Below, one piece after another: positions 1-8,216 of a DNA stretch of 64,000 nt. The notes under the pieces are model-generated. The model saw nothing but the letters and a program-made list of their open reading frames with translations, was not told where the DNA came from and made no database searches. The first letter of the stretch is position 1. Each line of letters opens with the position of its first letter. The translations under genes were made by a program, and so were the position numbers. Origin of the DNA: Qipengyuania sp. (GTDB lineage: Bacteria; Pseudomonadota; Alphaproteobacteria; Sphingomonadales; Sphingomonadaceae); NCBI GenBank assembly GCA_019745075.1, contig JAIETR010000002.1:1-64000 (forward strand), in the 5' to 3' direction.

Positions 1-20
1 CCTGCGCGACAGGCCCCTGG

Positions 21-97
21 GGCGGAGTAGCTCAGCCGGTTAGAGCAGCGGAATCATAATCCGCGTGTCGGGGGTTCGAGTCCCTCCTCCGCTACCA
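21..97 (+). tRNA. tRNA-Met (CAT), elongator type
   Basis: A 77-nt cloverleaf is complete, including an encoded CCA at 95-97. The anticodon stem GCGGA/TCCGC encloses a 7-nt loop with CAT at its centre. The T-arm has GGTTCGAGTCC and the acceptor arms GGCGGAG/CTCCGCT(A) pair. It looks like the alphaproteobacterial elongator tRNA-Met; an Ile2 tRNA, which also has a CAT anticodon, is less likely. An integrase starts 178 bp downstream, so the 3' half probably also serves as the integration target of the element. Confidence 0.95.
61..97 (+). other. candidate attachment site (attL) in the tRNA 3' end
   Basis: P4-type tyrosine integrases commonly recombine within the 3' half of a tRNA and restore it on insertion. 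Here the tRNA is intact and an integrase lies just inside it. The exact core cannot be fixed because the second copy (attR) is not in this window; I saw no second copy of the T-arm/acceptor sequence. This is inference from layout. Confidence 0.55.
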
Positions 98-221
98 CCC
101 CACATTCCGGACGCTTCCAGAAGCGTCCGCATTTTTCCAAAAATCAAAGAAATTCAAACTCTTGCGGGTGATTCGCGTCCGCACGCTGCCGCTTGTTTCC
201 GCATGCAGCCAGATTTGGTGT

Positions 222-243
222 GGGGGTATTTTGGGGGTATTTT
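222..243 (+). repeat. tandem 11-bp direct repeat beside integrase
   Basis: GGGGGTATTTT occurs twice back to back (222-232 and 233-243), between the tRNA and the integrase start. Short direct repeats in this position are often arm-type binding sites for integrase or excisionase. That role is inferred from position only. Confidence 0.6.
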
Positions 244-274
244 CCCCAGGTGTCGGAAAGGAGCGATACCCCCA

Positions 275-1528
275 ATGCCTCTGACGGAACTTCAAGCCAA
301 GAATGCCAAGCCTCGCGAGCGGGCGTACAAGCTTGCGGACGGGGAAGGCCTGTTCCTTCTGGTCCAGCCCAAGGGCGCGAAGCTCTGGCGGATGAAGTAC
401 CGATATGGGGGCAAAGAGAAGCTGCTCTCGTTCGGCGCCTATCCCGACGTTGGCATAGCGGCTGCCCGTGAGAAGCGGACTGCGGCGAAAGGGTTGCTCG
501 TCGAGCGCAAGGACCCGATGAAGAACAAGCTCGAAATGAGCCCGGAAAACGCAGAGACATTCCGTTCTGTCGCCGAGCGTTGGCACGACAATCGGGCATC
601 GGCGCTTGATCCAGCACACGCAGCCCGCGTCTGGTCGCGTCTCGAGCGAGATGTGTTCCCTGTCCTTGGCAACAAACTGATGCACGAAATCGCGCCGCCG
701 GATGTTCTCGAGATGGTGCGCAAGATTGAGGCCCGCGGCGCGCTCGATATCAGTCGCCGCGCGAAACAGGGCGTCGGGCAAGTTTTCCAGTTCGCGATCG
801 CCTGCGGCTTGGCGTCTGCGGATCCCACAGCCAACTTGCGCGGGGCTTTGAAGCCCCGTCGCCGCGTCAAGCACATGAGCCGGGTGCCCCTGAGGGAATT
901 GCCGGCGCTCGTCGACAAAGTGCTGGCGTATCAGGAGGAGGGTGAGCGTCGATCGACGATTACCCGAGATGCGGTTCTTTTTGCCTTGCTGACATGGGTG
1001 CGGACGAAGGAACTGCGGTTTGCGGTCAAATCCGAATTCGAGGACCTCGATGGCAAGGGGCCCGTCTGGCGGATCCCTCCTGAGCGGATGAAAATGGGGC
1101 GAGAGCATCTCGTGCCGTTGTCGGTGCAAGCCGCCGAGATTGCGAAGCGGATGATCCGAGCGAGCACGGGCGACTATCTTTTCCCTGGATCAACTCCGGA
1201 GAAGCCGTTGTCCGAGAACACGATGATCTATGCCCTTTACCGGCTGGGCTATCACAGCAGGCAAACCGTGCATGGATTTCGGGGCCTGGCCAGTACCTGG
1301 GCCAACGAGCAGTTGGTGGAGTTTGGCAAGCCGCCTGTGTGGGTCAGAAAGTATCACGAGGACTGGGTGGAAATGCAGCTTGCGCACTCGGATGAAAACG
1401 AAGTGCGAGGCGCCTACAATTCAGCGGAATATATCGTTCCACGCCGCCGGATGATGCAGGACTGGGCCGACTTTGTTCTCACCGGGAAAGTGATCGACAT
1501 CAAGAGGGCGAGAAAGCGGGCTGCCTGA
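275..1528 (+). CDS. int: P4-type tyrosine site-specific integrase
   Basis: This 417-aa tyrosine recombinase would integrate and excise the element at the tRNA-Met gene. The N-terminus (about 1-90) is the DUF4102/P4-integrase arm-binding domain, with the motif LADGEGLFLLVQPKGAKLWR. The C-terminal catalytic domain shows Arg243 (VRTKEL), His333-x-x-Arg336 (HGFR), His371 (LAH) and the nucleophile Tyr381 (AYN). I chose ATG 275 because AAAGGAG lies just upstream and the family normally begins M-x-L-T. The longer open frame from 65 runs through the tRNA and is not used. The tRNA neighbour fits its function. Confidence 0.95.
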   Translation: MPLTELQAKNAKPRERAYKLADGEGLFLLVQPKGAKLWRMKYRYGGKEKLLSFGAYPDVGIAAAREKRTAAKGLLVERKDPMKNKLEMSPENAETFRSVAERWHDNRASALDPAHAARVWSRLERDVFPVLGNKLMHEIAPPDVLEMVRKIEARGALDISRRAKQGVGQVFQFAIACGLASADPTANLRGALKPRRRVKHMSRVPLRELPALVDKVLAYQEEGERRSTITRDAVLFALLTWVRTKELRFAVKSEFEDLDGKGPVWRIPPERMKMGREHLVPLSVQAAEIAKRMIRASTGDYLFPGSTPEKPLSENTMIYALYRLGYHSRQTVHGFRGLASTWANEQLVEFGKPPVWVRKYHEDWVEMQLAHSDENEVRGAYNSAEYIVPRRRMMQDWADFVLTGKVIDIKRARKRAA

Positions 1529-1547
1529 AGCCCGCGCCCGTATCGTA

Positions 1548-1814
1548 TCAAGCCTCACCTATCCAGTCGACGCTCAGACGATCGTATCCGACCAGCGAGC
1601 CCTCTGCCGTGACCAGCTGACCCACCGAGGGTCGCAGGGATTCTTCGAGATCGAGTACCCAGCGGTCCCCTGCTTCGGTAACGATGAATAATCCGCGCGG
1701 CCCAAGCTCAAGGGTGCCGGTGACGCGCTTTCTGCCGCGGTTCAATGGAGGCCCCACGAGATCAAAATCGCCAACGTTTGATGACGTTGCGTACATAGGC
1801 TGGCGTCTCGCCAT
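1548..1814 (-). CDS. small DUF5818-type protein
   Basis: An 88-aa protein whose core (VTGTLELGPRGLFIVTEAGD, then RWVLDL and a GQLVTAEGSL turn) resembles the DUF5818 family of small beta-rich proteins common in sphingomonad mobile elements. Function is unknown. There is no signal peptide or membrane segment. It overlaps the 3' end of the transglycosylase gene in another frame, which suggests translational coupling. An internal ATG at 1796 is an alternative start. A second DUF5818-like gene lies at 47727-48032, on the other side of the element. The family call comes from recognised sequence pattern only. Confidence 0.7.
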   Translation of the reverse strand: MARRQPMYATSSNVGDFDLVGPPLNRGRKRVTGTLELGPRGLFIVTEAGDRWVLDLEESLRPSVGQLVTAEGSLVGYDRLSVDWIGEA

Positions 1815-2418
1815 TTAACGGAATTCCGCGAGCGCGTTCAACGGCACCGGGGCCCGCATTGTAACCGGCGAGCGCCATGTGCACCGTTCCGAACCTGTCG
1901 AGCATCTGTCGCAGATATCTGGCGGCGCCGGACAGGTTGGCCAGGGGGTCGAAGCGATTGGCAACCCCCAGCTCCTTTGCCGTTCCAGGCATCAGCTGTC
2001 CCAAGCCGGCAGCGCCGGCTTTGCTGATGGCAAACGGGTTGTATCGAGATTCCGTCCAGATCAGCGCGTCCAGCAATCCGGCCGGTAGGCCGAATTGAGC
2101 TTCGGCAGCATAGACATGTGGAAGGTACGCCGCGCGACGAAAGCCGTTTGGACCGGTGGTCGTGCTCGGTCGCCCGCTATCGCGCTGCCCGGTTCCCCGA
2201 GTTGTGGTGCTGTCGGAAGCTGGCACCACAGGTACATGCGACGCTTCCCAGATGCCGTGCTCTACGAGCTGGAAGCCGTCAGCAGTCTGAACGAGGCGAT
2301 AGCCGTCGTGATTCTCGGCAGGGGGACTGCTCACATGGCTGGTGGGTAGGGCTCCCTGAGCGTGGGCTGACGTTGCGAGCGCTATCCCCGCAGCGATTGA
2401 TGCAACGCGCAGAAACAT
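1762..2418 (-). CDS. lytic murein transglycosylase (SLT, VirB1-like)
   Basis: A 218-aa secreted protein. Residues 1-21 form a signal peptide ending AHAQG, followed by a variable Ser/Thr-rich linker. The SLT goose-lysozyme-like domain spans about residues 100-215. It shows the catalytic Glu in IWTESRYNPFAISKAGAAGL, then GLGQLMPGTA and the ALAGYNAGPGAVERA motif. Such enzymes cleave peptidoglycan in the periplasm and in conjugative elements open a path for the secretion channel (VirB1/Orf169 role). It lies far from the T4SS genes, near the integrase. The family call is sound; the conjugative role is inferred. Confidence 0.9.
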   Translation of the reverse strand: MFLRVASIAAGIALATSAHAQGALPTSHVSSPPAENHDGYRLVQTADGFQLVEHGIWEASHVPVVPASDSTTTRGTGQRDSGRPSTTTGPNGFRRAAYLPHVYAAEAQFGLPAGLLDALIWTESRYNPFAISKAGAAGLGQLMPGTAKELGVANRFDPLANLSGAARYLRQMLDRFGTVHMALAGYNAGPGAVERARGIPLNGETPAYVRNVIKRWRF

Positions 2419-2525
2419 CTCTCTCGATTCCTTTTCTGGCCGAATCGAAGGAGAACATATAGAGAACAGATATTGTAGGAAAACGCATTGGCGCGGGCGC
2501 GGAGAGGAGGCTGCGCTGGAGAGGC

Positions 2526-3440
2526 ATGCAGCTGGAGAGAATCATGCCCCGAACCGGTCATTCAGAGTGTCTCGAGCGCCGCGCGCGGGAGATTGTCGAC
2601 AACCTTGGCGGAGTATGGCGTCAGGGCCGCGGGATGTGCCGTTGCCCGGCGCATGATGATCGCACCCCGTCGCTGAGCGTCAGCCTCGGCCGGCGCGCCA
2701 TTCTGTTCCACTGCTTTGCCGGCTGCTCCAACGATGAGATCATCGCGGAACTCGGCCGCCGCGGCATACGCGCGAGGGAGTTGTTTGACGGCTCGGGCGA
2801 TCCGCTGCCCGAGCGCTTTGTGGAGGAGTCCGCTGACCGGAACGCCTGCCGATTATGGCGAGCTGCGGCGACGCTCCTGGACAGCGCTGCCGAGCAATAT
2901 CTTCACAACCGGAGTATCCGGCAGACCTCCTCGGAACTGCGCTTTCATGGCCGAACGCCGCTTGGTCCGCGCGGCGCCGTCCGATTTCTCCCGGCGATGC
3001 TGGCGGCCGTCCGCACCGATCTTGGCGTGATCGCCGTTCACCGCACCTTTCTCGATTCTGAGACATGTCGGCTTGCTCCAATGGAGGCGCCCAAGCGCGC
3101 CTTGGGAAGCCTCGGACGGGGCGCCGTGCGGCTGTCCGGGCCAAGGGAAGGGCGTCTCGGCCTTGCCGAGGGAATTGAATCGGCGCTCTCGGCGATGCAG
3201 CTGTTCGGCGTGCCCTGCTGGGCTACGCTGGGAAACGAGCGCTTCGGTCTCGTGTCGATTCCGGAGAGCGTGCGCGAGCTTCACCTTTTCCTGGACAACG
3301 ATGCAGGCGGCGACCTTGCCGAGGAGCGCGCCCGCGAAGCCTACGCCTGCGCCGGCCGGCGCATCGCGGCCATGAGGCCCATCACCCTCGACGAGGACTG
3401 GAACGATGTCCTCATGAACGGGGCACTGGCCGTGACCTGA
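2526..3440 (+). CDS. CHC2 zinc-finger/TOPRIM primase-like protein
   Basis: A 304-aa protein with a primase-type zinc finger near residues 36-68 (CRCPAHDDRTPSLSV, then FHCFAGCS). A TOPRIM-type segment in the C-terminal half includes LAEGIESALSA and the acidic motif LFLDNDAGGD. The layout matches the DUF7146/TOPRIM proteins of alphaproteobacterial plasmids and ICEs, which are thought to prime or process DNA after transfer. ATG 2544 (MPRTG), with GGAGAG seven bases upstream, is a possible alternative start. It precedes the strawberry-notch-like gene in the same direction by 73 bp and may share its transcript. The exact biochemical activity is inferred. Confidence 0.8.
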   Translation: MQLERIMPRTGHSECLERRAREIVDNLGGVWRQGRGMCRCPAHDDRTPSLSVSLGRRAILFHCFAGCSNDEIIAELGRRGIRARELFDGSGDPLPERFVEESADRNACRLWRAAATLLDSAAEQYLHNRSIRQTSSELRFHGRTPLGPRGAVRFLPAMLAAVRTDLGVIAVHRTFLDSETCRLAPMEAPKRALGSLGRGAVRLSGPREGRLGLAEGIESALSAMQLFGVPCWATLGNERFGLVSIPESVRELHLFLDNDAGGDLAEERAREAYACAGRRIAAMRPITLDEDWNDVLMNGALAVT

Positions 3441-3513
3441 TCGGGGTCAGAGGGGAGGAACGCCTTGGTCTCCGCGAGGCCAGAACTCGTGATCGGCCTC
3501 GTCAGGAGGTCCC

Positions 3514-6500
3514 ATGTCACGCTCATCCCCCGCCTTTGCCTTTCCCGATTGCAGCGAGCCGCCGGTCTTGTCCGCAGCCCGCGAGCTTGTTGGCCTCATC
3601 GAGGCAGAGGAGGTGGTCTCTCGCGCGCGGCTCAATGCCGTCCTCAGCGATGAATTTGGCGGGACCGATGCCGATGGCCGCTGGTCGGTGCGCGACGCCC
3701 ACGCGGCGCTCGAGCTCGCCCAGGTGCTGTGGCTGCGCGATAGCGCTGGTCTGACTCCGGCTTCGCCAGCCGCCGCTGCTGACGCAGCGTTCGCCCGGCC
3801 CGAGGCACTGCTGCCGAGCCATACCGTGCGCAGCGAGGAGCAGATCGAGCTGCAGCAATTCGCGACGCCGCCGCGTATCGCCTGGCTTCTCGCACGCGCC
3901 TGCGCCCTTCGTACGGGCGAAGCCGTCCTCGAACCGTCGGCCGGCACGGGCATGCTGGCGATCTGGGCGGCGAAAGCGGAGGCGCGCCTGATCCTCAACG
4001 AGATATCGCCGCTGCGCCGCAACTGCCTCGGCCTCCTGTTCCCCGACGCCGAGGTGAGCGGTCACGACGGCGAGCTCATCGACGAGCTGCTCAACCCGCT
4101 TCACGTGCCGAGCGCGGTACTCGTCAACCCGCCCTATTCGGAAGGCATCGAGCGCGGGCACGACGGGCACACGGGCGCACGGCACTTGCGTTCGGCCTGG
4201 AAGCGTCTCGCCGCCGGCGGCCGGATGGCTGCCATCATGCCCGAGTGGTTCGACGTGCATCGGTTCCTCGCCGCCGTCCGAGAACCGGTCGCGCTGCACC
4301 TTAACGTCACGGTGGAGCGTGCTTTCGCGAGGCACGGCACTTCGATCACCACGCGCCTGCTGATACTCGATAAGACCGAAGGAGGAGCAGAGCCGGTCGT
4401 GGCTCGCGCCTGCGACTTCCGCGCGCTCTGCGAACTGGTCGACGCGATACCGGCACGGCCGCTGCTAACTTCGCCGAAGCCGTCCGGCACCTTGCCCGGG
4501 CTTGCTCCGTTCCGGCTCGCGGGTCTGGTGACCAGGCCGCGCCCGGTTACGCCCAAGCCCATGGCGGCGGCGCTTTCCAGCGAGCCGTGTGTCTACGAGG
4601 CACTCGACGTCCCGGCTCCCATCGCCGAGCAGGTCGGGCACTACTTGCCCTATCGGCCGAGCCGGATCGCGATACCGGGCACGACCGAGCATCCAACGCA
4701 GCTGGTGGAATCGGTCGCGATGGGCTCGATCACCGCGCCGATTCCGACCGAAGTTCCGCAGCTTCCGGCAGAGGTCATTGCTCGAGGCCTGCTCTCGGCT
4801 GCCCAGGCCGAGACGCTGATCTACGCAATCAGCGCCCACGCGCGCGACCTCCCCGGCCGCTATATCCCGCAGGACAAGGGCTCTTCGCTTGCGCCGAGCC
4901 CGGAGGGCGTCGCCTACCGCATGGGCTATTTCCTCGGCGACGGCACCGGGGCCGGGAAGGGGCGCCAGGTCGCCAGCGTGATCCTCGATCGTTGGCTCCG
5001 CGGCGAACAGCGCCACATCTGGATCTCGAAGAACGAGGCGCTGCTCGAGGACGCGCGCCGCGACTGGTCGGCGCTCGGTGGGCTTCCGATCGACATCCAG
5101 CCACTGGGCCAGTGGAAGCTCGGCCAGGAGGTGACGATGCGCGAGGGTATCCTGTTCGTCACCTATCCGACGCTGCGCTCGGGCAGGACCGAGGCCACCC
5201 GGCTCGACCAGATCCTCAAATGGGCCGGTGATGACTTCGAGGGCGTGATCGTGTTCGACGAGGCTCACGCGATGGCCAATGCCGCAGGCGGTGAGGGCTC
5301 GCGCGGCAAGGTCAAAGGCTCCGAGCAAGGTGTCGCCGGCGTCCGCCTGCAGAACCTGCTGCCGCGCGCCCGCGTCCTCTATGCCTCGGCCACCGGTGCG
5401 TCCGACGTCAACAATCTCGCCTATGCGACACGGCTTGGCCTCTGGGGTCCAGAGACGGCGTTCGCAAACCGCGAAGCGTTCGTGAGTGACATCCGCGAGG
5501 GCGGCATCGCAGCGATGGAGCTGGTTGCGCGCGACCTGAAGTCTCTCGGGCTCTACACGGCCCGCGCGCTGTCCTTTGCCGGCGTCGAGTACGAGATCCT
5601 CGAGCACAAGCTTACCCCTGAGCAGATCGCGGTCTATGATGCCTATGCGGAAGCTTGGGCGATCATTCACGCCAATCTGCGCGAAGCGCTCGAAGCGACC
5701 CGGATTGTCGACGCGGACAGCGGCGACACGCTCAACAGCGGCGCCAAGTCCGCTGCATTGTCGATCTTCGAAGGCACGAAGCAGCGCTTCTTCGCCCAGC
5801 TACTGTTGTCGATGAAACTGCCGAGCATGCTGCCCGCGATCGAGGGGGCGCTGGCCGATGGTAACGCTGTCGTGGTCCAGCTGGTCACCACGGCTGAAGC
5901 CATGCTCGACCGGCGTCTGGCGGAGCTGTCGGACGAGGAACGCGAAGCGCTTGAGATCGACCTTTCCCCGCGCGAATACGTAATCGATTATCTTGCGAAG
6001 AGCTTCCCGGTCCGCCTGATGGCGGTGTTCACCGACGAGAACGGCAACCCTCGCTCCGAGCCCATGGTCGACGATGAGGGACGTCCGGTGCTGTGCCGTT
6101 CGGCCCTCGCGGCACGGGACCGGATGATCGAGCAGCTCTGCGCTCTGCCGCCGATCGCCACGGCGCTGGATGCGATCATTGAGCGGTTCGGTGTCGAGCA
6201 GGTCGCCGAGGTGACCGGACGGAGCCGGCGGCTGATCATCGGCCCGGACGGACGACAGAAGCTCCAGCCGCGCAGTCCACGCTCAAACGTCGCCGAGACC
6301 CAGGCCTTCATGGACGGCGGCAAGCGCATCCTGGTCTTCTCCGACGCCGGGGGCACGGGCCGCAGCTATCACGCCGACCTCTCTGCCAGGAACCAAGCCC
6401 GGCGCGTTCACTTCCTGCTCGAGCCCGGCTGGCGCGCCGATGCCGCGATCCAGGGGCTGGGGCGCACGAACCGCACCAACCAGGCCTCGGCGCCGCTGTT

Positions 6501-7770
6501 CCGCCCCGTGACCACCGACGTTCGCGGCGAGCGGCGTTTCATCTCGACCATCGCCCGTCGCCTCGACAGCCTTGGCGCCCTTACCCGCGGGCAGCGCCAG
6601 ACGGGCGGGCAGAATTTGTTCGATCCGGCCGACAATCTCGAAAGCGTCTACGCCAAGGAGGCGCTCAATCGCTGGTTCAGCCTGCTTTTCATGGGCAAGC
6701 TCGAAGCGGTGGGTCTGGCCAAGTTCCAGGAGCTGACCGGCCTCCGGATCGAGGGGGTCGACGGCGCCATGGTCGACGACCTTCCCACCATCCAGCGCTG
6801 GCTCAACCGAATACTCGCGCTGCCGATCGCCTTGCAGAACGCGATTTTCGATGAGTTCCTGGCGCTGGTCGAAGCGCGGGTCGATGCCGCACGACAGGCC
6901 GGCGCGCTCGATCTCGGCGTCGAAACGATCGCGGTCGAGAGCTTCGAGGTCCTCTCCGATACTTTGCTTCGCACCGACGCCCTCTCGGGCGCAACGACGC
7001 ACCTGCTTGAACTGGAGATCGCCCGAGCGCTCAAGCCCCTGACGCTGGCGAAGCTCGACGAACACTACGGCATCGAGGGCCCGCGGCACCGCCCGCTGCG
7101 CAACGGCCGTTCGGGTCGTGTCGGGCTCCTGGTGCCGGCGCGCAGCCTACTGACCGACGAAGGAGCGCGGATTGCGCGTTTCGAACTTTATCGTCCGCTG
7201 AAGCGGGGATATCTAACCGTCGATCAGTTGGCCGACAGCAGCTGGGAGCCGGTCGACGTCGAGGAATTCCGGCGCCTGTGGCAGGAAGAAGTCGACGAGG
7301 CGGCATCGAGCCTCAAACACGAGCGCCTCCACCTCGCGACCGGCTTGCTGCTGCCGGTCTGGGACAAACTTCCAACTGATCACGTTCGAGTGAGCCGGAT
7401 ATGCGCGAGCGCTGGCCGTTCGCTGCTCGGCCGCGAGGTTCCGGTTCACTGTGTTGCCGAAATATGTCGCGCTCTTGGGCTGGAGCATGGTCACACCATC
7501 TCAACGGACGACATCGTGCAGGCGGTTCTGGCGACCGGCCGTCCCATGGAAGTGAGGGGCAGAGAGGAACTCACGATCAAGCGCAGCCTCGTCAACGGCG
7601 GGCAGCGGCTCGAGCTGACCGGGTGGAGCGCGGCCCGCCTCGACTGGTACAAGGCAAAAGGCTGCTTCACCGAGATCATCCGCTACCAGACCCGGCTGTT
7701 CGTGCCGCTCGCGGACGCTTCGAGCATTATTGCGACGCTTCGATCGGATAACCTTGCCAAATGGCCTTAA
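3514..7770 (+). CDS. methyltransferase-like/strawberry notch helicase-like protein
   Basis: A giant 1418-aa protein with two recognisable enzyme regions. Residues about 110-300 look like a Rossmann DNA methyltransferase: motif I PSAGTGM at 141-147 and catalytic-type NPPYSEG at 205-211. Residues about 450-1000 form a superfamily-2 helicase/NTPase core of the strawberry-notch type: Walker A GDGTGAGKGRQ near 476-486, DEAH near 582, and a motif VI-like GLGRTNRTNQ near 980. The C-terminal 400 residues are unassigned. Such proteins recur on alphaproteobacterial plasmids and ICEs. An anti-restriction or DNA-remodelling role during establishment is inferred. CAGGAGG lies upstream of ATG 3514. Confidence 0.85.
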   Translation: MSRSSPAFAFPDCSEPPVLSAARELVGLIEAEEVVSRARLNAVLSDEFGGTDADGRWSVRDAHAALELAQVLWLRDSAGLTPASPAAAADAAFARPEALLPSHTVRSEEQIELQQFATPPRIAWLLARACALRTGEAVLEPSAGTGMLAIWAAKAEARLILNEISPLRRNCLGLLFPDAEVSGHDGELIDELLNPLHVPSAVLVNPPYSEGIERGHDGHTGARHLRSAWKRLAAGGRMAAIMPEWFDVHRFLAAVREPVALHLNVTVERAFARHGTSITTRLLILDKTEGGAEPVVARACDFRALCELVDAIPARPLLTSPKPSGTLPGLAPFRLAGLVTRPRPVTPKPMAAALSSEPCVYEALDVPAPIAEQVGHYLPYRPSRIAIPGTTEHPTQLVESVAMGSITAPIPTEVPQLPAEVIARGLLSAAQAETLIYAISAHARDLPGRYIPQDKGSSLAPSPEGVAYRMGYFLGDGTGAGKGRQVASVILDRWLRGEQRHIWISKNEALLEDARRDWSALGGLPIDIQPLGQWKLGQEVTMREGILFVTYPTLRSGRTEATRLDQILKWAGDDFEGVIVFDEAHAMANAAGGEGSRGKVKGSEQGVAGVRLQNLLPRARVLYASATGASDVNNLAYATRLGLWGPETAFANREAFVSDIREGGIAAMELVARDLKSLGLYTARALSFAGVEYEILEHKLTPEQIAVYDAYAEAWAIIHANLREALEATRIVDADSGDTLNSGAKSAALSIFEGTKQRFFAQLLLSMKLPSMLPAIEGALADGNAVVVQLVTTAEAMLDRRLAELSDEEREALEIDLSPREYVIDYLAKSFPVRLMAVFTDENGNPRSEPMVDDEGRPVLCRSALAARDRMIEQLCALPPIATALDAIIERFGVEQVAEVTGRSRRLIIGPDGRQKLQPRSPRSNVAETQAFMDGGKRILVFSDAGGTGRSYHADLSARNQARRVHFLLEPGWRADAAIQGLGRTNRTNQASAPLFRPVTTDVRGERRFISTIARRLDSLGALTRGQRQTGGQNLFDPADNLESVYAKEALNRWFSLLFMGKLEAVGLAKFQELTGLRIEGVDGAMVDDLPTIQRWLNRILALPIALQNAIFDEFLALVEARVDAARQAGALDLGVETIAVESFEVLSDTLLRTDALSGATTHLLELEIARALKPLTLAKLDEHYGIEGPRHRPLRNGRSGRVGLLVPARSLLTDEGARIARFELYRPLKRGYLTVDQLADSSWEPVDVEEFRRLWQEEVDEAASSLKHERLHLATGLLLPVWDKLPTDHVRVSRICASAGRSLLGREVPVHCVAEICRALGLEHGHTISTDDIVQAVLATGRPMEVRGREELTIKRSLVNGGQRLELTGWSAARLDWYKAKGCFTEIIRYQTRLFVPLADASSIIATLRSDNLAKWP

Positions 7771-7791
7771 TTTAGCTATATGATGCCATAT
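7754..7791 (+). promoter_or_regulatory. promoter and operator of the Xre/RES pair
   Basis: TTGCCA (7754-7759), a 17-bp spacer and TATATG (7777-7782) form a sigma-70-like promoter. The -10 is covered by an inverted repeat, ATATG (7778-7782) with CATAT (7787-7791), which fits autorepression by the downstream antitoxin. The start codon is at 7803. Confidence 0.65.
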
Positions 7792-7802
7792 GGAGACACA
7801 GC

Positions 7803-8216
7803 ATGCTTGCGCTTGAGCCCGTCGCTACCGTTCCCGAGGCATTCCGTCCCGATCCTGTAACTCAGCAGGAAGCGGCCGCCATGTTCCGGGCAGCACTCAA
7901 TCTCTTTGCCAAATGGGAACTGACCGACGAGCAGGCAGCGACCTTGCTCGACATGCCGGTCCGGTCCTACCGGCGCTGGAAAGCTGAAGGGCCGGGGCGG
8001 ATCTCGCGCGACGGCCGGGCGCGCCTCTCCAACCTGATGGGCATCCACAAGGCGCTCAGGATCATCTTTTCCGAGCCGCAGCGGGGCTATGCCTGGATCC
8101 GGGCCGGAAACACCGCCTTTGCCGGAGCAAGCGCTCTTGATGTGATGCTCGGCGGCGAGCTTACCGACATCATGCGGGTGCGCCGCTATCTCGATGCCGA
8201 GCGCGGTGGTTGGTGA
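7803..8216 (+). CDS. Xre/MbcA/ParS-type antitoxin
   Basis: A 137-aa antitoxin. An N-terminal helical Xre-like region (LFAKWELTDEQAATLLDMPV, RSYRRWKAEG) is followed by the DUF2384/MbcA-ParS toxin-binding domain (about 80-137), which includes IFSEPQRGYAWIRAGNTAFA. Proteins of this kind bind and neutralise RES-domain toxins and repress their own promoter. The RES toxin gene follows with a 4-bp overlap (GTGA), a classic toxin-antitoxin arrangement. A promoter with a palindrome over its -10 lies just upstream. Confidence 0.92.
   Translation: MLALEPVATVPEAFRPDPVTQQEAAAMFRAALNLFAKWELTDEQAATLLDMPVRSYRRWKAEGPGRISRDGRARLSNLMGIHKALRIIFSEPQRGYAWIRAGNTAFAGASALDVMLGGELTDIMRVRRYLDAERGGW

Noticed and set aside
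222-243. Possible CRISPR-like or phase-variable repeat
   Set aside because: Only two 11-bp units with no spacers. Integrase arm sites are a simpler reading. No CRISPR array was seen anywhere in the window.
65-274. N-terminal extension of the integrase frame through the tRNA
   Set aside because: It runs over the tRNA T-arm and has no ribosome-binding site. ATG 275 has AAAGGAG and the family-type start.
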